From: Flavobacteriaceae bacterium | Lineage (GTDB): Bacteria > Bacteroidota > Bacteroidia > Flavobacteriales > Flavobacteriaceae | Assembly (NCBI GenBank): GCA_028280265.1 | Contig: JANQMD010000018.1 | Location: 1-64,000, forward strand | DNA length: 64,000 nucleotides | Reading direction: 5' to 3' | Shown here: in pieces, positions 1 through 9,672 of the stretch | Position numbering within the stretch: position 1 is the stretch's first letter | Layout: every line of letters begins with the position of its first letter | Program-made: the position numbers and the translations under genes | The notes under the pieces: generated by a model | Database searches by the model: none | Seen by the model: the letters and a program-made list of their open reading frames with translations, nothing else | Told to the model about the DNA's origin: nothing

Positions 1-3
1 CTT

Positions 4-3000
4 CTAATTTTTATAGTGGTACTGATTTTCACTCACGATGTGCCCGTTTTGATCAATCACTTGAACCAAACGGTTAAAAGCATCGTACTTGTAATAGATT
101 ACCTGACCTCTTGGATCGGTAATACTGGTCACTCCCACCAAAGGATCGTAAGTAAAAGTGGTGATCTGCGCACTTGAGAGTGCTGAAACACTTCTTAGCG
201 CATTTAGGGCAGTTCTAAGTGCTCCTTCGTTTGCTGAGATATCGTTATCAGCATTAGAAGCCGTTAAAATACTGTTGTAGGTCGCAGTAGGAATGTCCGA
301 AAAGTTGGCTCCTTCGATCTTGGCTACAGGAATCGATTCATTATATCCCCAGATATAGACAATACGAGTCCCATCTTTTTTGCTCACTTCTTTCACATTG
401 CCATTGGCATAATAAGAATGATACACGATTCTGTCTTCCATTGCAAGATTTCCTTTGGAGGCTTGTACTACCCCTGGCAAATAATCTCCTGAGAAATTCG
501 AATACACAGTATACTGCTCAGAAAGTTTTATTCCTCCTTTGATACTTTTTGTCTTTAATGGCAGATAGATTGCTTTTTGAGTTTCTAAAGCCGCCTCAGC
601 AGCCGTCTTACTTGTTTTGTTAAACACATAGGTAGTTTGTGTTTCATGAGTTATTCCCTGACTATCACTGAAAGTACTTTTGATAGGTACAAAATGAGTC
701 GCAAAACCTTCCCCATTTCTATCATAATCTTGCGTAGTAGTTTCTTGTAGCATCCCTCCTGCATTGTATCGCTTGGTTATCGTTTGGCTAGGTAGATTGT
801 ACCCCGAATAAATGTCGTAATAGGTAAGGTATCCATTAGAACGCACTTTAATTCCTCTTACAGTTCGTGTAAAGTTTCCAATGTATTGTAATCCTGGATT
901 CAAGGCACTATTACTGAAGGAAACTAGATCATTTGTATTGATCGTCTCTTGAATGGTATCGTAGGTACTTCCTGTACGCTTACTTATAATATGCCTGGTT
1001 AAAGTACCTCTTACAAAGTCTCTGCTATCAGTTTCTGCTCTAGGGTATCCTTCAATAACTCTTCCTTGATAGGTAAGATTGTAAGGAGATCCTGAGTAAG
1101 GATTAATACTCGCAGAATTATCTGTGTAGCCTGTAGCAATATCAGCAGTGGTGTAATAGAATTCTTCTTTTCCGTTGTCGTTGTTCTGTGTATCGACTCT
1201 CGTTACAGTTACCTTTCCATACCCTACATGACTTCCTTGTGTCACTCCTAAAGGAACGGCAGAGTTGACATAACGATCGTAACCTACAGGAAAAATATCA
1301 GGTGAGTTTGGAGTTGGAGGTGGTGAAATTCGAATTCCATAATATCTGGGTGCATTTACTATTCTTCCTGAAGTCACTCCTGTATCTCCATTGTAATTGA
1401 AGTTTCTTTTGGAAGCAACAGTTGTTGCATCAGAATAATCAACAATACTTTCAAGTCGAAGTCCTCCAATGGTTTTCGTTGGGGAGCTACTTTCATTGTA
1501 CCATGCTAAGACAATTTCTGTTAGCTCTGGCCCTTGCGTACAACCTGATTCTAATTCATACCAAGCGTGGTAAGTACCAGATTCAATTAACTTTTCATGG
1601 CCAAGAATTGGGCTCAACATAGGATTGGATGAGGGTGATAAACTAAATAAGTCAACTCCATTCTTTTCAATATGTATTCTAATACCACAGAGAGGTGGAT
1701 TTAGTGAAGAAGTCCCTACGCTGGGAGCATAAAGTTTTGTCTTTGGGTTAGGTTCCGAATATAAGGAGACCGTAAAAGGAACTTTGTTTGCTGCTCCTGG
1801 ATTATTCATTTTGATGTTTAGATTTGACATTACTCCCGAAACCTTGTTGCTCACTGCGGTATGAGATTCATAGTTGAATACAGACTTCCCTCCTGTAGCA
1901 TGCTCAATCTGAGTAAGTACTCCACTCTTTGTATGGGCGAAACTTGGTTCTCTATTGGCACTTCCATGTGGAGTGATAGTCCAAGTAGAATTCAATCCAT
2001 TTGCCCAAACAGCATAATGTTTGGGTTCTAAAGTAGTATTGGAGTTTTGCCCATTGTAATAACCCCAATGATCCTGTGCTTTGGAATCTCTAGCGGGTAG
2101 CAGGTGTGTCGTATCATAGGTAAACTTGGTTTCTGGCTTGCAGTTTACTCCTCCATCTGCACACTCTTGGATGGCTGTTAAGATCAATCGGTTCGATTCA
2201 CTATAGGTTAGACTGGTATTGACATCCACTAGTCCAGTTGGAGTCATGTATTTGTACTTGAATTGGATTCTTTTGATGGTGTTTCCATGCATATCTTTGA
2301 TTAAAATATAATCCAAGTACTTGTTGTTCTCTAGGTCTTTTCTATTGGCTGATGAGGCTATAAATTCCACACTACCTCCCGAGTAAGTAATCTTTTTGAG
2401 TCGTTTGCTGATATAGGCAGTCGACGTATAAGAAAGCTGATTCAAATTATCAGAAATGGTGGTTTGCAATCTTTTTAATTTGTAGTTGAATGGATCATAC
2501 TCAAAGTTGATGGAATCCTTTCCTATACGGTTTTTAATCTTTTTTATGTACCAGGTAGATGGAAATCCTCTTGTATCGCTAAATGTCGGTGGATTGGGAT
2601 AGTTGGTGTAACTAAAAGTATTGGAACGTTCTTTTTCATCAAAGAAAAAACTGTTTCCATACTCATCCTTAATGGTAAAGTCTTTGATTACGGAATGACC
2701 TGTGGTTAAAAATCCAGAATAAGGTGTTTCAGGGTCAACTCCTTCTGTATAACTCACATTGATCTTACTCATAGGTTTGAAGTAGATGTTGCTGTTATGA
2801 TCGTAAAAGAAGCTTCCTGAACCGTTCATAAAGTTGTACATGAACTTATCAGGCTCACTGTCTTTTAAATTGGCAGCCATGTCGTTTAACTCATTCGCAT
2901 TGGCAGCTGTAGGGTGAGGAACCCCAGAGGTTCGTTTTAAAAATCCAAGCTTAAAGGGATCTTCGTCAGCCACTCCTCGAATAGTTCTAGAGATACTACC

Positions 3001-3288
3001 TCCTGCGTTGAGGGTCCAGCCCAGTCCTGTCCAACTGGCAATCTCTTCTACTTTGATTCCATTGCCTCCTGTATACTTGAGATAGATAGGCAAACTCAAA
3101 TCACCTTCTTTAATGGTAAAAATGGGAATGCTAACATTCGCTGATCCCGTATAATTATTCACCTGCGTATTCCCATACACCTGAAAGGATGAAGCTTGCG
3201 GCGAGGGAGGAACAATCTTAGGTAGTTCTTGACCATAACCTAATCCTACAACACTGAGTAGTATTGCATAAATCAATCGTTTTCTCAT
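4..3288 (-). CDS. RHS/YD-repeat-type secreted protein lacking the RHS core
   Basis: This 1094-residue protein starts with a clear signal peptide (about residues 1-19, ending near GLGYGQ), so it should be exported. Residues about 45-105 carry the pattern common at the N-terminus of flavobacterial RHS/SpvB-like proteins: alternating small residues, then GLGWTLNAGGSISR. YD-type repeats appear only near the C-terminus (YYANGNVKEVSKKDGTR, YYKYDAFNRLVQVID). The gene stops right after that last repeat, so there is no RHS-associated core and no variable toxin domain. The stop codon is at 4-6, so the gene is complete in the window. In related genomes such proteins are often followed by a partner carrying the core; that position lies beyond the left edge. 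The role is unknown; a cell-surface or polymorphic-toxin-related function is inference. Confidence 0.8.
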   Translation of the reverse strand: MRKRLIYAILLSVVGLGYGQELPKIVPPSPQASSFQVYGNTQVNNYTGSANVSIPIFTIKEGDLSLPIYLKYTGGNGIKVEEIASWTGLGWTLNAGGSISRTIRGVADEDPFKLGFLKRTSGVPHPTAANANELNDMAANLKDSEPDKFMYNFMNGSGSFFYDHNSNIYFKPMSKINVSYTEGVDPETPYSGFLTTGHSVIKDFTIKDEYGNSFFFDEKERSNTFSYTNYPNPPTFSDTRGFPSTWYIKKIKNRIGKDSINFEYDPFNYKLKRLQTTISDNLNQLSYTSTAYISKRLKKITYSGGSVEFIASSANRKDLENNKYLDYILIKDMHGNTIKRIQFKYKYMTPTGLVDVNTSLTYSESNRLILTAIQECADGGVNCKPETKFTYDTTHLLPARDSKAQDHWGYYNGQNSNTTLEPKHYAVWANGLNSTWTITPHGSANREPSFAHTKSGVLTQIEHATGGKSVFNYESHTAVSNKVSGVMSNLNIKMNNPGAANKVPFTVSLYSEPNPKTKLYAPSVGTSSLNPPLCGIRIHIEKNGVDLFSLSPSSNPMLSPILGHEKLIESGTYHAWYELESGCTQGPELTEIVLAWYNESSSPTKTIGGLRLESIVDYSDATTVASKRNFNYNGDTGVTSGRIVNAPRYYGIRISPPPTPNSPDIFPVGYDRYVNSAVPLGVTQGSHVGYGKVTVTRVDTQNNDNGKEEFYYTTADIATGYTDNSASINPYSGSPYNLTYQGRVIEGYPRAETDSRDFVRGTLTRHIISKRTGSTYDTIQETINTNDLVSFSNSALNPGLQYIGNFTRTVRGIKVRSNGYLTYYDIYSGYNLPSQTITKRYNAGGMLQETTTQDYDRNGEGFATHFVPIKSTFSDSQGITHETQTTYVFNKTSKTAAEAALETQKAIYLPLKTKSIKGGIKLSEQYTVYSNFSGDYLPGVVQASKGNLAMEDRIVYHSYYANGNVKEVSKKDGTRIVYIWGYNESIPVAKIEGANFSDIPTATYNSILTASNADNDISANEGALRTALNALRSVSALSSAQITTFTYDPLVGVTSITDPRGQVIYYKYDAFNRLVQVIDQNGHIVSENQYHYKN

Positions 3289-3661
3289 AAAACAAATTTT
3301 TAAACATTAGTTATTCATTCTTTTTATTGAAAAGAAAAAAGAGGCCATGTCTAGCACGACTCTAAAGTAAGGGAGAGGATAAAAGGGGCGTAACCCTAGT
3401 TATATTACTTTAAAACATAAGTTGATGATTCACAGCAACTTTTTCTAGTCAATTCTTAAAAGCAAAAATACATATTTTTTTACTTCCTCAAAAAAATTGT
3501 ACACTTCTTAACAATTTATAGCCTATAGCTATAAACAAAAAATCTATTACAAAAACTTTTCAGTTCTAGGTATTAGCATAGAAAAACTTTATCAGTTTGT
3601 TAACTATGACAAATCGTTGTATCTTTTAACTTGCTAAGTTATATTAATCAATACACAAACC
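3289..3661. other. Intergenic region between divergent genes
   Basis: This is 373 bases of AT-rich DNA between the divergently transcribed RHS-type gene and the metalloprotease gene. It holds a good promoter for the metalloprotease (see 3596-3627) and a short palindromic run, TATAGCCTATAGCTATA, near 3520. I see no RNA gene and no plausible small ORF. Confidence 0.6.
3596..3627 (+). promoter_or_regulatory. Bacteroidota-type promoter for the metalloprotease gene
   Basis: TTTG at 3596-3599 is followed after 20 bases by TATCTTTT at 3620-3627. This matches the Bacteroidota -33/-7 consensus (TTTG, spacing 17-23, TAnnTTTG) with one mismatch in the -7 box. It would start a transcript about 30 bases before the ATG at 3662. 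Confidence 0.5.
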
Positions 3662-6289
3662 ATGAAAATCACAAACTCTAGAAATTATCGAATTCTATGG
3701 TCATTTGTACTAATATTTGCTATTGTAGGAGTACAAGACGCAGATGCTCAAAGAAAAAAGCGTAGAAAAAAGAACAAAGGTAAAACCGAGCAAACCACAC
3801 CCAAACCTAAGCCAAAACCAAAGAAAAAAACAGTCGCTTCGCTTACTAAAAAAAGCCGTAAGATTGAAGGCCTTTTTACCATTTTTCAAGACACTATAAC
3901 GGGTGCTGTAAAGCTTCTAGTGAAAGAGGATCAGTTGAACAAAGACTATATCTATTTCGCTCAAATTGCAGATGGAGTTACAGAAGCAGGTGCTTTTAGA
4001 GGGTCTTACCGAGGTTCTAGTGTTTTTAACATTAAAAAATACTTCAACAAAATTGAGTTTGTTGCTCCTAACACCAATTTCTACTTCGATAAGAACAATG
4101 CAATCCACAGAGCAGCTGAAGCCAACACCAGTGATGCCGTAGTTGCTAGTGGTAAAGTATTGGTACATGACAAAGAGAAAGGCGAATATCTAATCGATGC
4201 CAATGGATTGTTTTTGTCTGAGGTGTTTACGCGTGTAAAAGGGCCGAGATTCCCAGGAAGATCTCCTTTTGCTTTTACTTTAGGACGGTTTGACAAAAAC
4301 AAGTCTAAAATCAATGAAATCAAAAATTATCCTGAAAATACCAACGTAAAAACTGAATATGTATACAGCAATCCAGGGGTTTTAAATGGCGGATCGGCTG
4401 CTGTTACTGATGGAAGAAATGTTTCCATCAAAGTATTTCACACATTCATGAACATGCCTGATGATGGCTATGATATCCGTTTGGATGACCCAAGAGTAGG
4501 ATATTTCTTAACCCAGACTAATGATATGACAGCTACTGGGACAACTAACTTTAGAGATTTGGTTCACAGATGGAGACTGGTAAAGAAAAATCCTAACGCT
4601 GCTGTTTCTGAACCGGTAAAACCAATTACTTGGTGGATTGAAAATACGACTCCGATGAAGTGGAGAGAAACTATTAAAGAAGGTGTTTTGGCGTGGAACT
4701 CAGCTTTTGAAAAAGCAGGGTTCAAAAATGCGATGGTGGTAAAAGTACAACCGGATGATGCCGAATGGGATGCAGGTGATGTTCGCTACAATGTCTTACG
4801 GTGGACCTCCTCTCCTAACCCTCCTTTTGGAGGATATGGACCTAGTTTTGTAAACCCTAGAACAGGAGAAATTTTAGGCGCGGATATTATGTTAGAGTAC
4901 GTTCACTTTACCAACAGAGTGTTCTATGATAAACTTTTCAATACTGCTGCAGAAAATATGCACTTAGAGACTGAAGAAGAGTTAGAAATAAAAAAGCATT
5001 CTCACAAAGAGAACTTCTTAACCTGTTCCGCTGGACATGAAATGCACCAAAACTTAATGCTAGGAAGTACTGTTCTTCAAGCTACTGGAGCTTCAGACCT
5101 TGAAATGGATGCACTTAAGAAACAAGCGATGAAGTCTTTGATCATGCACGAAGTTGGTCATACATTGGGACTGAATCACAATATGAAAGCGAGTCAATTG
5201 TTCTCTCCAGAACAATTAGCGGATGCGAACTTTATTAAAGGAAAAGCATTGACTGCTTCTGTGATGGATTATGCAGGAATCAACCTGACGAATGATCGTT
5301 CTAAGCAAGGTCAGTATGAAGATATGAACGTAGGTCCCTATGATGTATGGGCGATTCAATTTGGATACACGCCTTTCAATAGTGATTCAGAAAGAAATAC
5401 ACTGTTAAACCGTTCTACGGAACCTCAGTTGATTTTTGGAAATGATGCTGATGACATGCGCTCTCCTGGAAAAGCAATTGACCCTAGAGTGATGACAGGT
5501 GATTTATCTAATGATCAAATTACTTATTCCATCAACCGATTTAAATTGGTGAACGATATGATGGGAAAAATCAAAGGTCGTTTTTCAAAAGACGGAGAAA
5601 CTTATGAAGATTTAAGAAGAGCCTACTACACTTTAAATGGTCAAGCAGCCAGAGCTGGGGATGTCATCTCTAGATTCATAGGTGGGGTTTATGTAGAGCG
5701 TTCTAACTACGGTCAAAAAGATGGTAAGCAACCTTATACTCCAGTAAGTTTAGAAGATCAAAAAAGAGCTTTTAATGCTCTGAAAAAGTATGTTTTTGCT
5801 CCAAATGCATTCAAAGCACCTAAAGACCTCTACAATTATTTAGCAAGACAAAGAAGAGGATTTAATTTCTTCGGAGGACCTGAAGACCCAAAAATTCATG
5901 CACAAATTTTGAGTTATCAGACAAGAGTATTGGCACACATCATGCACCCAAATACATTACAAAGAATTTCTGATTCTGAATTGTACGGAAACAAATACAA
6001 ATTATCAACTTTCATGACGGATCTAAACAATGCCATGTTTAAACCAGATGTATATGGAAATATCAATTCCTTCCGTCAGAATTTACAGGTTGCTTATGTA
6101 AAAAGATTGATTTCTATGCTTACAGGTAGAACAGCCAATCGATTTACACCTGCTTCAAAATCTATGGCTTTGTATAATTTAAAAAATATCAAGACTTGGG
6201 TAAGCAATGGTACTGGAAATATTTCCACCAAAGCTCACAAAAATCATTTAAAAACATTGATTAATAATGTTATGAAGGAAGTAAAATAA
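3662..6289 (+). CDS. Secreted zinc-dependent metalloprotease (DUF5117/DUF5118/DUF4953 type)
   Basis: This 875-residue protein has a signal peptide (about residues 1-29, ending DADAQ). A strongly basic Lys/Arg/Pro-rich linker follows (about residues 31-68). The zinc site is the metzincin motif HEVGHTLGLNHN (H496, E497, H500, H506), with a Met-turn-like SVMDYA about 35 residues later. The long N-terminal half and C-terminal tail match the Bacteroidota family annotated with DUF5118, DUF5117 and DUF4953. It probably acts in the periplasm or at the cell surface on proteins or peptides; the substrate is unknown. A promoter lies at 3596-3627 and a hairpin terminator follows at 6311. No T9SS sorting domain is visible at the C-terminus. 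Confidence 0.88.
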   Translation: MKITNSRNYRILWSFVLIFAIVGVQDADAQRKKRRKKNKGKTEQTTPKPKPKPKKKTVASLTKKSRKIEGLFTIFQDTITGAVKLLVKEDQLNKDYIYFAQIADGVTEAGAFRGSYRGSSVFNIKKYFNKIEFVAPNTNFYFDKNNAIHRAAEANTSDAVVASGKVLVHDKEKGEYLIDANGLFLSEVFTRVKGPRFPGRSPFAFTLGRFDKNKSKINEIKNYPENTNVKTEYVYSNPGVLNGGSAAVTDGRNVSIKVFHTFMNMPDDGYDIRLDDPRVGYFLTQTNDMTATGTTNFRDLVHRWRLVKKNPNAAVSEPVKPITWWIENTTPMKWRETIKEGVLAWNSAFEKAGFKNAMVVKVQPDDAEWDAGDVRYNVLRWTSSPNPPFGGYGPSFVNPRTGEILGADIMLEYVHFTNRVFYDKLFNTAAENMHLETEEELEIKKHSHKENFLTCSAGHEMHQNLMLGSTVLQATGASDLEMDALKKQAMKSLIMHEVGHTLGLNHNMKASQLFSPEQLADANFIKGKALTASVMDYAGINLTNDRSKQGQYEDMNVGPYDVWAIQFGYTPFNSDSERNTLLNRSTEPQLIFGNDADDMRSPGKAIDPRVMTGDLSNDQITYSINRFKLVNDMMGKIKGRFSKDGETYEDLRRAYYTLNGQAARAGDVISRFIGGVYVERSNYGQKDGKQPYTPVSLEDQKRAFNALKKYVFAPNAFKAPKDLYNYLARQRRGFNFFGGPEDPKIHAQILSYQTRVLAHIMHPNTLQRISDSELYGNKYKLSTFMTDLNNAMFKPDVYGNINSFRQNLQVAYVKRLISMLTGRTANRFTPASKSMALYNLKNIKTWVSNGTGNISTKAHKNHLKTLINNVMKEVK

Positions 6290-6310
6290 TCTCCCTTCAG
6301 AAGATTGTGA

Positions 6311-6338
6311 AAACCGCAGTTCATTGGCTGCGGTTTTT
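6311..6338 (+). terminator. Intrinsic terminator of the metalloprotease gene
   Basis: A 9-bp perfect stem AAACCGCAG/CTGCGGTTT with an 8-base loop runs into a T-tract (6334-6338). It lies between the metalloprotease stop and the next ATG. It also shows that the in-frame GTG at 6307 is not the start of the downstream gene, because that start would translate the terminator. Confidence 0.85.
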
Positions 6339-6351
6339 GTATTTTTATCTT

Positions 6352-7251
6352 ATGAGTACAATTTTAATTACTGGAGGTTCTGGACTAATAGGAAATCGAT
6401 TATCAACCTTATTGCAAATGAAAGGTCATGAGGTAAGGCATTTAAGTAGAAAAGAAAACAACAACAGTAAATTTGCTACTTTTTTATGGAATCTTACCAC
6501 TGGGAGTATTGATGAAAAAGCTTTTGAAAATGTCGATCATATCATTCATCTAGCCGGAGCAGGAATCGCAGATAAAAGATGGTCTGCGAGTAGAAAAAAA
6601 GTCATTTTAGACAGTAGAGTACAATCGGTTAACTTGTTACTCAATAAAATAAAAGAGTTACAAATTCCTTTAAAATCTTTTGCCTCTTCCTCGGCAATCG
6701 GTTATTATGGCTCGGTAACTTCAGAAACCATATTTGAAGAAAATCACCAACCTGCAGATGACTTTTTGGGATTTATCTGTAAAGAGTGGGAAAAAGCCGC
6801 TTTAAAATTTCAAGAAGAGAATATCCGTACTTGTATCGTTAGAACTGGAGTAGTCTTAAGCAAACAAGGCGGCGCTCTAAAAAAAATGAAAACACCTGTA
6901 ATAACTCCTTTAGGATCAGGAAAACAATACATGCCTTGGATTCATGTAGATGATTTGTGCAAAATTTTTATAAAAGCCATAGAGGATCCTAAAATGAATG
7001 GTGCCTATAACGGAGTAGCCCCTGAACACCAAACAAATACCTCTTTCTCTAAACTACTTGCCAAGTCAATCAAAAGACCTTACATTCCAATTTCGGCACC
7101 TGCCTTTGTTTTGAAACTAGTCTTTGGAGAAATGTCGACCATACTTTTAAACGGGAGTAGAATTTCTTCTGAAAAGATTCGCAACGAAGGTTTCAAATAC
7201 TCTTATCCAGATTTAAAAAGTACTCTTGATAATATCTTATCAACTAGCTAG
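6352..7251 (+). CDS. TIGR01777-family NAD(P)-dependent epimerase/oxidoreductase
   Basis: This is an extended short-chain dehydrogenase fold of 299 residues. The Rossmann nucleotide-binding motif is at the N-terminus (ITGGSGLIGNRL), followed by HLAGAGIADKRW and the SSAIGYYG segment typical of the TIGR01777/YfcH (SDR39U1) family. The reaction is not established for this family; nucleotide-sugar epimerase-like chemistry is only inferred from the fold. I take the ATG at 6352: the reading frame is open back to a GTG at 6307, but those 15 codons lie in the upstream gene's terminator hairpin. It ends 8 bases into the 3' end of the convergent membrane-protein gene. Confidence 0.9.
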   Translation: MSTILITGGSGLIGNRLSTLLQMKGHEVRHLSRKENNNSKFATFLWNLTTGSIDEKAFENVDHIIHLAGAGIADKRWSASRKKVILDSRVQSVNLLLNKIKELQIPLKSFASSSAIGYYGSVTSETIFEENHQPADDFLGFICKEWEKAALKFQEENIRTCIVRTGVVLSKQGGALKKMKTPVITPLGSGKQYMPWIHVDDLCKIFIKAIEDPKMNGAYNGVAPEHQTNTSFSKLLAKSIKRPYIPISAPAFVLKLVFGEMSTILLNGSRISSEKIRNEGFKYSYPDLKSTLDNILSTS

Positions 7252-8206
7252 CTAACAAAAATATTTCTAGGTATTCAATAAGAAAAGCTGCGACTACTGA
7301 AACAATTAAACCTGCCATCAGTTTGAAAAAATCTTTTTTAACAATAGGAAAAGTCTCCCCAATGCTATGATTCATTTTCATTCTACTTGAAAAGGCTAGT
7401 TCTCTTCCAGTTAATATTCCCACAAATACCCAAGTTGTACTCATTGGAACATGATTGTATTCTTTAAAAAAATAAAGTACTAACGCATAGAACAAGTCTA
7501 TATAAGTAGCACTTCTTACATATACTGTGCTTGTTTTAGACAATACAATATCTTGCACTTTTCCTCCTCTATTTCTAAACAAAAACCCCAAACTTACTAC
7601 CAAAAATACAGCAACTATACACGTGATTTCTAGGTCTAGCTTTCTTGGTAAGAATATGGCTACATTAGAAATACCGTGTGTTAACCAGCTTGACCATAAT
7701 AATCCTGTTGCGATCCACTGAAAAACCCTCCAGTATTTCCTGTTCTTAGGTTTGATGGGCTTCAAGTTTTCATCCCAACTCGTTAGCCACAACCAAAGCA
7801 GGTAAGCACAAATTGCAGATAAAACATATCCTAAGACTGATTTTAAGATGACACTTACTAAAAATGAACTGTGTACAAATGCACTTAAAAGTAGAAAAGA
7901 TGTAGAGGCTGGTATTCCTTTCCTTGTTAAAAACAATAGTATTAAAGGGGGAATTATATGAAACCATTCAACCTTAATCTCGGGAACCTTATCCAAACGA
8001 CCAAAAGAAATATCTCCATTGTTAAAATACCACCCATATAAAATGGTCAGTACCATAACTGCTCCCATATAACTCCATTGATGATACCACTTAAATTTCC
8101 TATTACTCGCAATAAAAGTTCCTAATGTCTGTACACTATCATTGCCAATCACAGAATAGCATGCCAATAAAAACCCTGCAATAGCCCAAAATCCTAAAAT
8201 GTCCAT
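7244..8206 (-). CDS. Short PiT-like (inorganic phosphate transporter family) membrane protein
   Basis: This is a polytopic membrane protein of about 320 residues with roughly nine hydrophobic segments. Two motifs resemble the inverted repeats of PiT phosphate permeases: GNDSVQTLGT near the N-terminus (compare GANDVANAxGT) and the IPAST / VPMSTTW segments. PiT proteins are usually 400-500 residues or longer, so this is a compact variant, and its substrate is uncertain (phosphate by analogy). I take the ATG at 8206 (MDILGFWAIAG), so that the first transmembrane segment starts at once. The frame is open 13 codons further upstream, but that extension is charged and unlikely. Its 3' end overlaps the convergent epimerase gene by 8 bases. 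Confidence 0.65.
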   Translation of the reverse strand: MDILGFWAIAGFLLACYSVIGNDSVQTLGTFIASNRKFKWYHQWSYMGAVMVLTILYGWYFNNGDISFGRLDKVPEIKVEWFHIIPPLILLFLTRKGIPASTSFLLLSAFVHSSFLVSVILKSVLGYVLSAICAYLLWLWLTSWDENLKPIKPKNRKYWRVFQWIATGLLWSSWLTHGISNVAIFLPRKLDLEITCIVAVFLVVSLGFLFRNRGGKVQDIVLSKTSTVYVRSATYIDLFYALVLYFFKEYNHVPMSTTWVFVGILTGRELAFSSRMKMNHSIGETFPIVKKDFFKLMAGLIVSVVAAFLIEYLEIFLLAS

Positions 8207-8342
8207 CCTATTTATAAAATTCCTGCAAAAGTACTTTTTTTTCAATCATCACATATTCTCGAATCAGTTTATTTTTAAAACACACTCGCAAACATTTATT
8301 TTTTGTTAGTTTTACCCGTTTATTAGTCAATTGAATTAAGCC

Positions 8343-8933
8343 ATGCATCGAAATTCATTTACAAATTGTTATATCGTATTTTTTATACTATTCTTTTCTT
8401 TAAACACTTATTCTCAGGAGAAAGAAAAGTTGGAAAGAGAGTATCGAATTTCAGCAAAAAGTGTTCCTGAGAAAGCACGTAAATTGATTGCTTCACTTCC
8501 TTTTGACAAAAAGATAAAATGGTTTAAAGAAGAAAGCTTTTATGGTAATACCATTGAAGCAAAAACAAAATTTAAGAAGCATAAATACAGTATTGAGTTT
8601 GATACTTTGGGAAATGTTCAAGATATTGAAGTAGTTATCCCAGAAACTATAATCCCAAAAACTACCTTAGAAAACATTCGAAATTCTATAAAGAAAGAAT
8701 TTAAATGGTTCAAATTTGTTAAGATTCAAGAGCAGTTTATCGGAACCCAAGAACAAATTGTAAACTACATAAAAACTCGAAATCAACAGAATTTTATTGT
8801 AAAATTTGAAATTGAGTTTAAAGGCAAAAAAGGAGGCGAAAAACATTTGTATTTATATACTTTTTCAGAAAATGGATCGATAGAGCAAAGAGAGCGAGTA
8901 GTTTTCGAAAATATAGACCATCTTGAACACTAG
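8343..8933 (+). CDS. Secreted PepSY-like protein
   Basis: This 196-residue protein has a signal peptide (about residues 1-24, ending NTYSQE). The mature part appears to hold two similar alpha/beta units, each starting with a helix and followed by strands such as KYSIEFDTLGNVQDIEV and NFIVKFEIEFKG. That pattern suits the PepSY-like/BLIP-like folds frequent in Bacteroidota periplasmic proteins. No catalytic motif is visible. The stop codon is 2 bases before the ATG of the DUF2490 gene, so the two are co-transcribed and probably act together in the envelope. The function is unknown. Confidence 0.6.
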   Translation: MHRNSFTNCYIVFFILFFSLNTYSQEKEKLEREYRISAKSVPEKARKLIASLPFDKKIKWFKEESFYGNTIEAKTKFKKHKYSIEFDTLGNVQDIEVVIPETIIPKTTLENIRNSIKKEFKWFKFVKIQEQFIGTQEQIVNYIKTRNQQNFIVKFEIEFKGKKGGEKHLYLYTFSENGSIEQRERVVFENIDHLEH

Positions 8934-8935
8934 CT

Positions 8936-9619
8936 ATGAGAAAAATTACATTCTTTACCTTTTTATGCTTGTCCTTTCATTTATCACTTCAAAGTCAGAG
9001 TTCATATAGAGCAGGCTTTTTACCCAAACTTAATATTAATCATAAATTTAAAAAGGGTTGGAAGTTAAATTACAAAACTGAGTCAAGATTTATTTCTTCA
9101 GAAGGAAAAATTCATGGAAATAGAAACCATAACTTTCATTATGTTTTATTGGACATGTCTGTTTTGGTTTCCAGAAAAACGGGGATTGGTAATTCTTTTG
9201 CCGGTGGATATTTACTAAGGGTGAATAAAAATACCAATGATCACCGATTAATTCAACAATTCACAATCGTTAATAGGCATTATACTTATCGTTTAGCACA
9301 CAGGTTCGCGGCTGATCAAACTTTTAGAGAAGGGAAGTCAAATGTGTATCGATTCCGATATCGTTTTGGTTCGGAAATTCCTTTAGATGGTCATTCGTTA
9401 GACAAAGAGGAATATTACATTAAAATTAATAATGAATACTTGAATTCTTTTAATGCTGGCAGATACGATTTAGAAGTACGTCTTTCACCCGTTATTGGTC
9501 ATATTTTTAGCCATTCAAACAAATTAGAATTAGGACTCGATTATAGAATTAATAATTTTATCCATAACAATACGAAAAATTCTTATTGGGTTGTTGTGAA
9601 TTGGTTTATTTCTATATAA
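8936..9619 (+). CDS. DUF2490 outer-membrane protein
   Basis: This 227-residue protein has a signal peptide (residues about 1-20, ending SLQSQ). Repeated amphipathic beta strands follow, with alternating charged and aromatic residues (KGWKLNYKTESRF, HRFAADQTFR, NVYRFRYRFGSEIP, KLELGLDYRINNFIH). It ends with an aromatic-rich strand, YWVVVNWFISI, as outer-membrane beta-barrels do. This matches the DUF2490 family, whose role is not known. It follows the PepSY-like gene by 2 bases and is closed by a strong bidirectional hairpin at 9640. Confidence 0.75.
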   Translation: MRKITFFTFLCLSFHLSLQSQSSYRAGFLPKLNINHKFKKGWKLNYKTESRFISSEGKIHGNRNHNFHYVLLDMSVLVSRKTGIGNSFAGGYLLRVNKNTNDHRLIQQFTIVNRHYTYRLAHRFAADQTFREGKSNVYRFRYRFGSEIPLDGHSLDKEEYYIKINNEYLNSFNAGRYDLEVRLSPVIGHIFSHSNKLELGLDYRINNFIHNNTKNSYWVVVNWFISI

Positions 9620-9639
9620 GTTAATCAGAGTATAAACAA

Positions 9640-9667
9640 AAAGGGCTTCTGAATTCAGAAGCCCTTT
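9640..9667. terminator. Bidirectional intrinsic terminator
   Basis: A 28-base perfect palindrome (AAAGGGCTTCTGAA and its complement) is followed by TCTGTTTT on the plus strand and preceded by an A-rich run. It sits between convergent genes (DUF2490 and YceI) and should terminate both. Confidence 0.88.
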
Positions 9668-9672
9668 CTGTT

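Noticed and set aside
6307..6351. Longer N-terminus of the TIGR01777 epimerase from a GTG at 6307
   Set aside because: Those codons are the terminator hairpin of the upstream gene, and homologues start at MSTILITGG.
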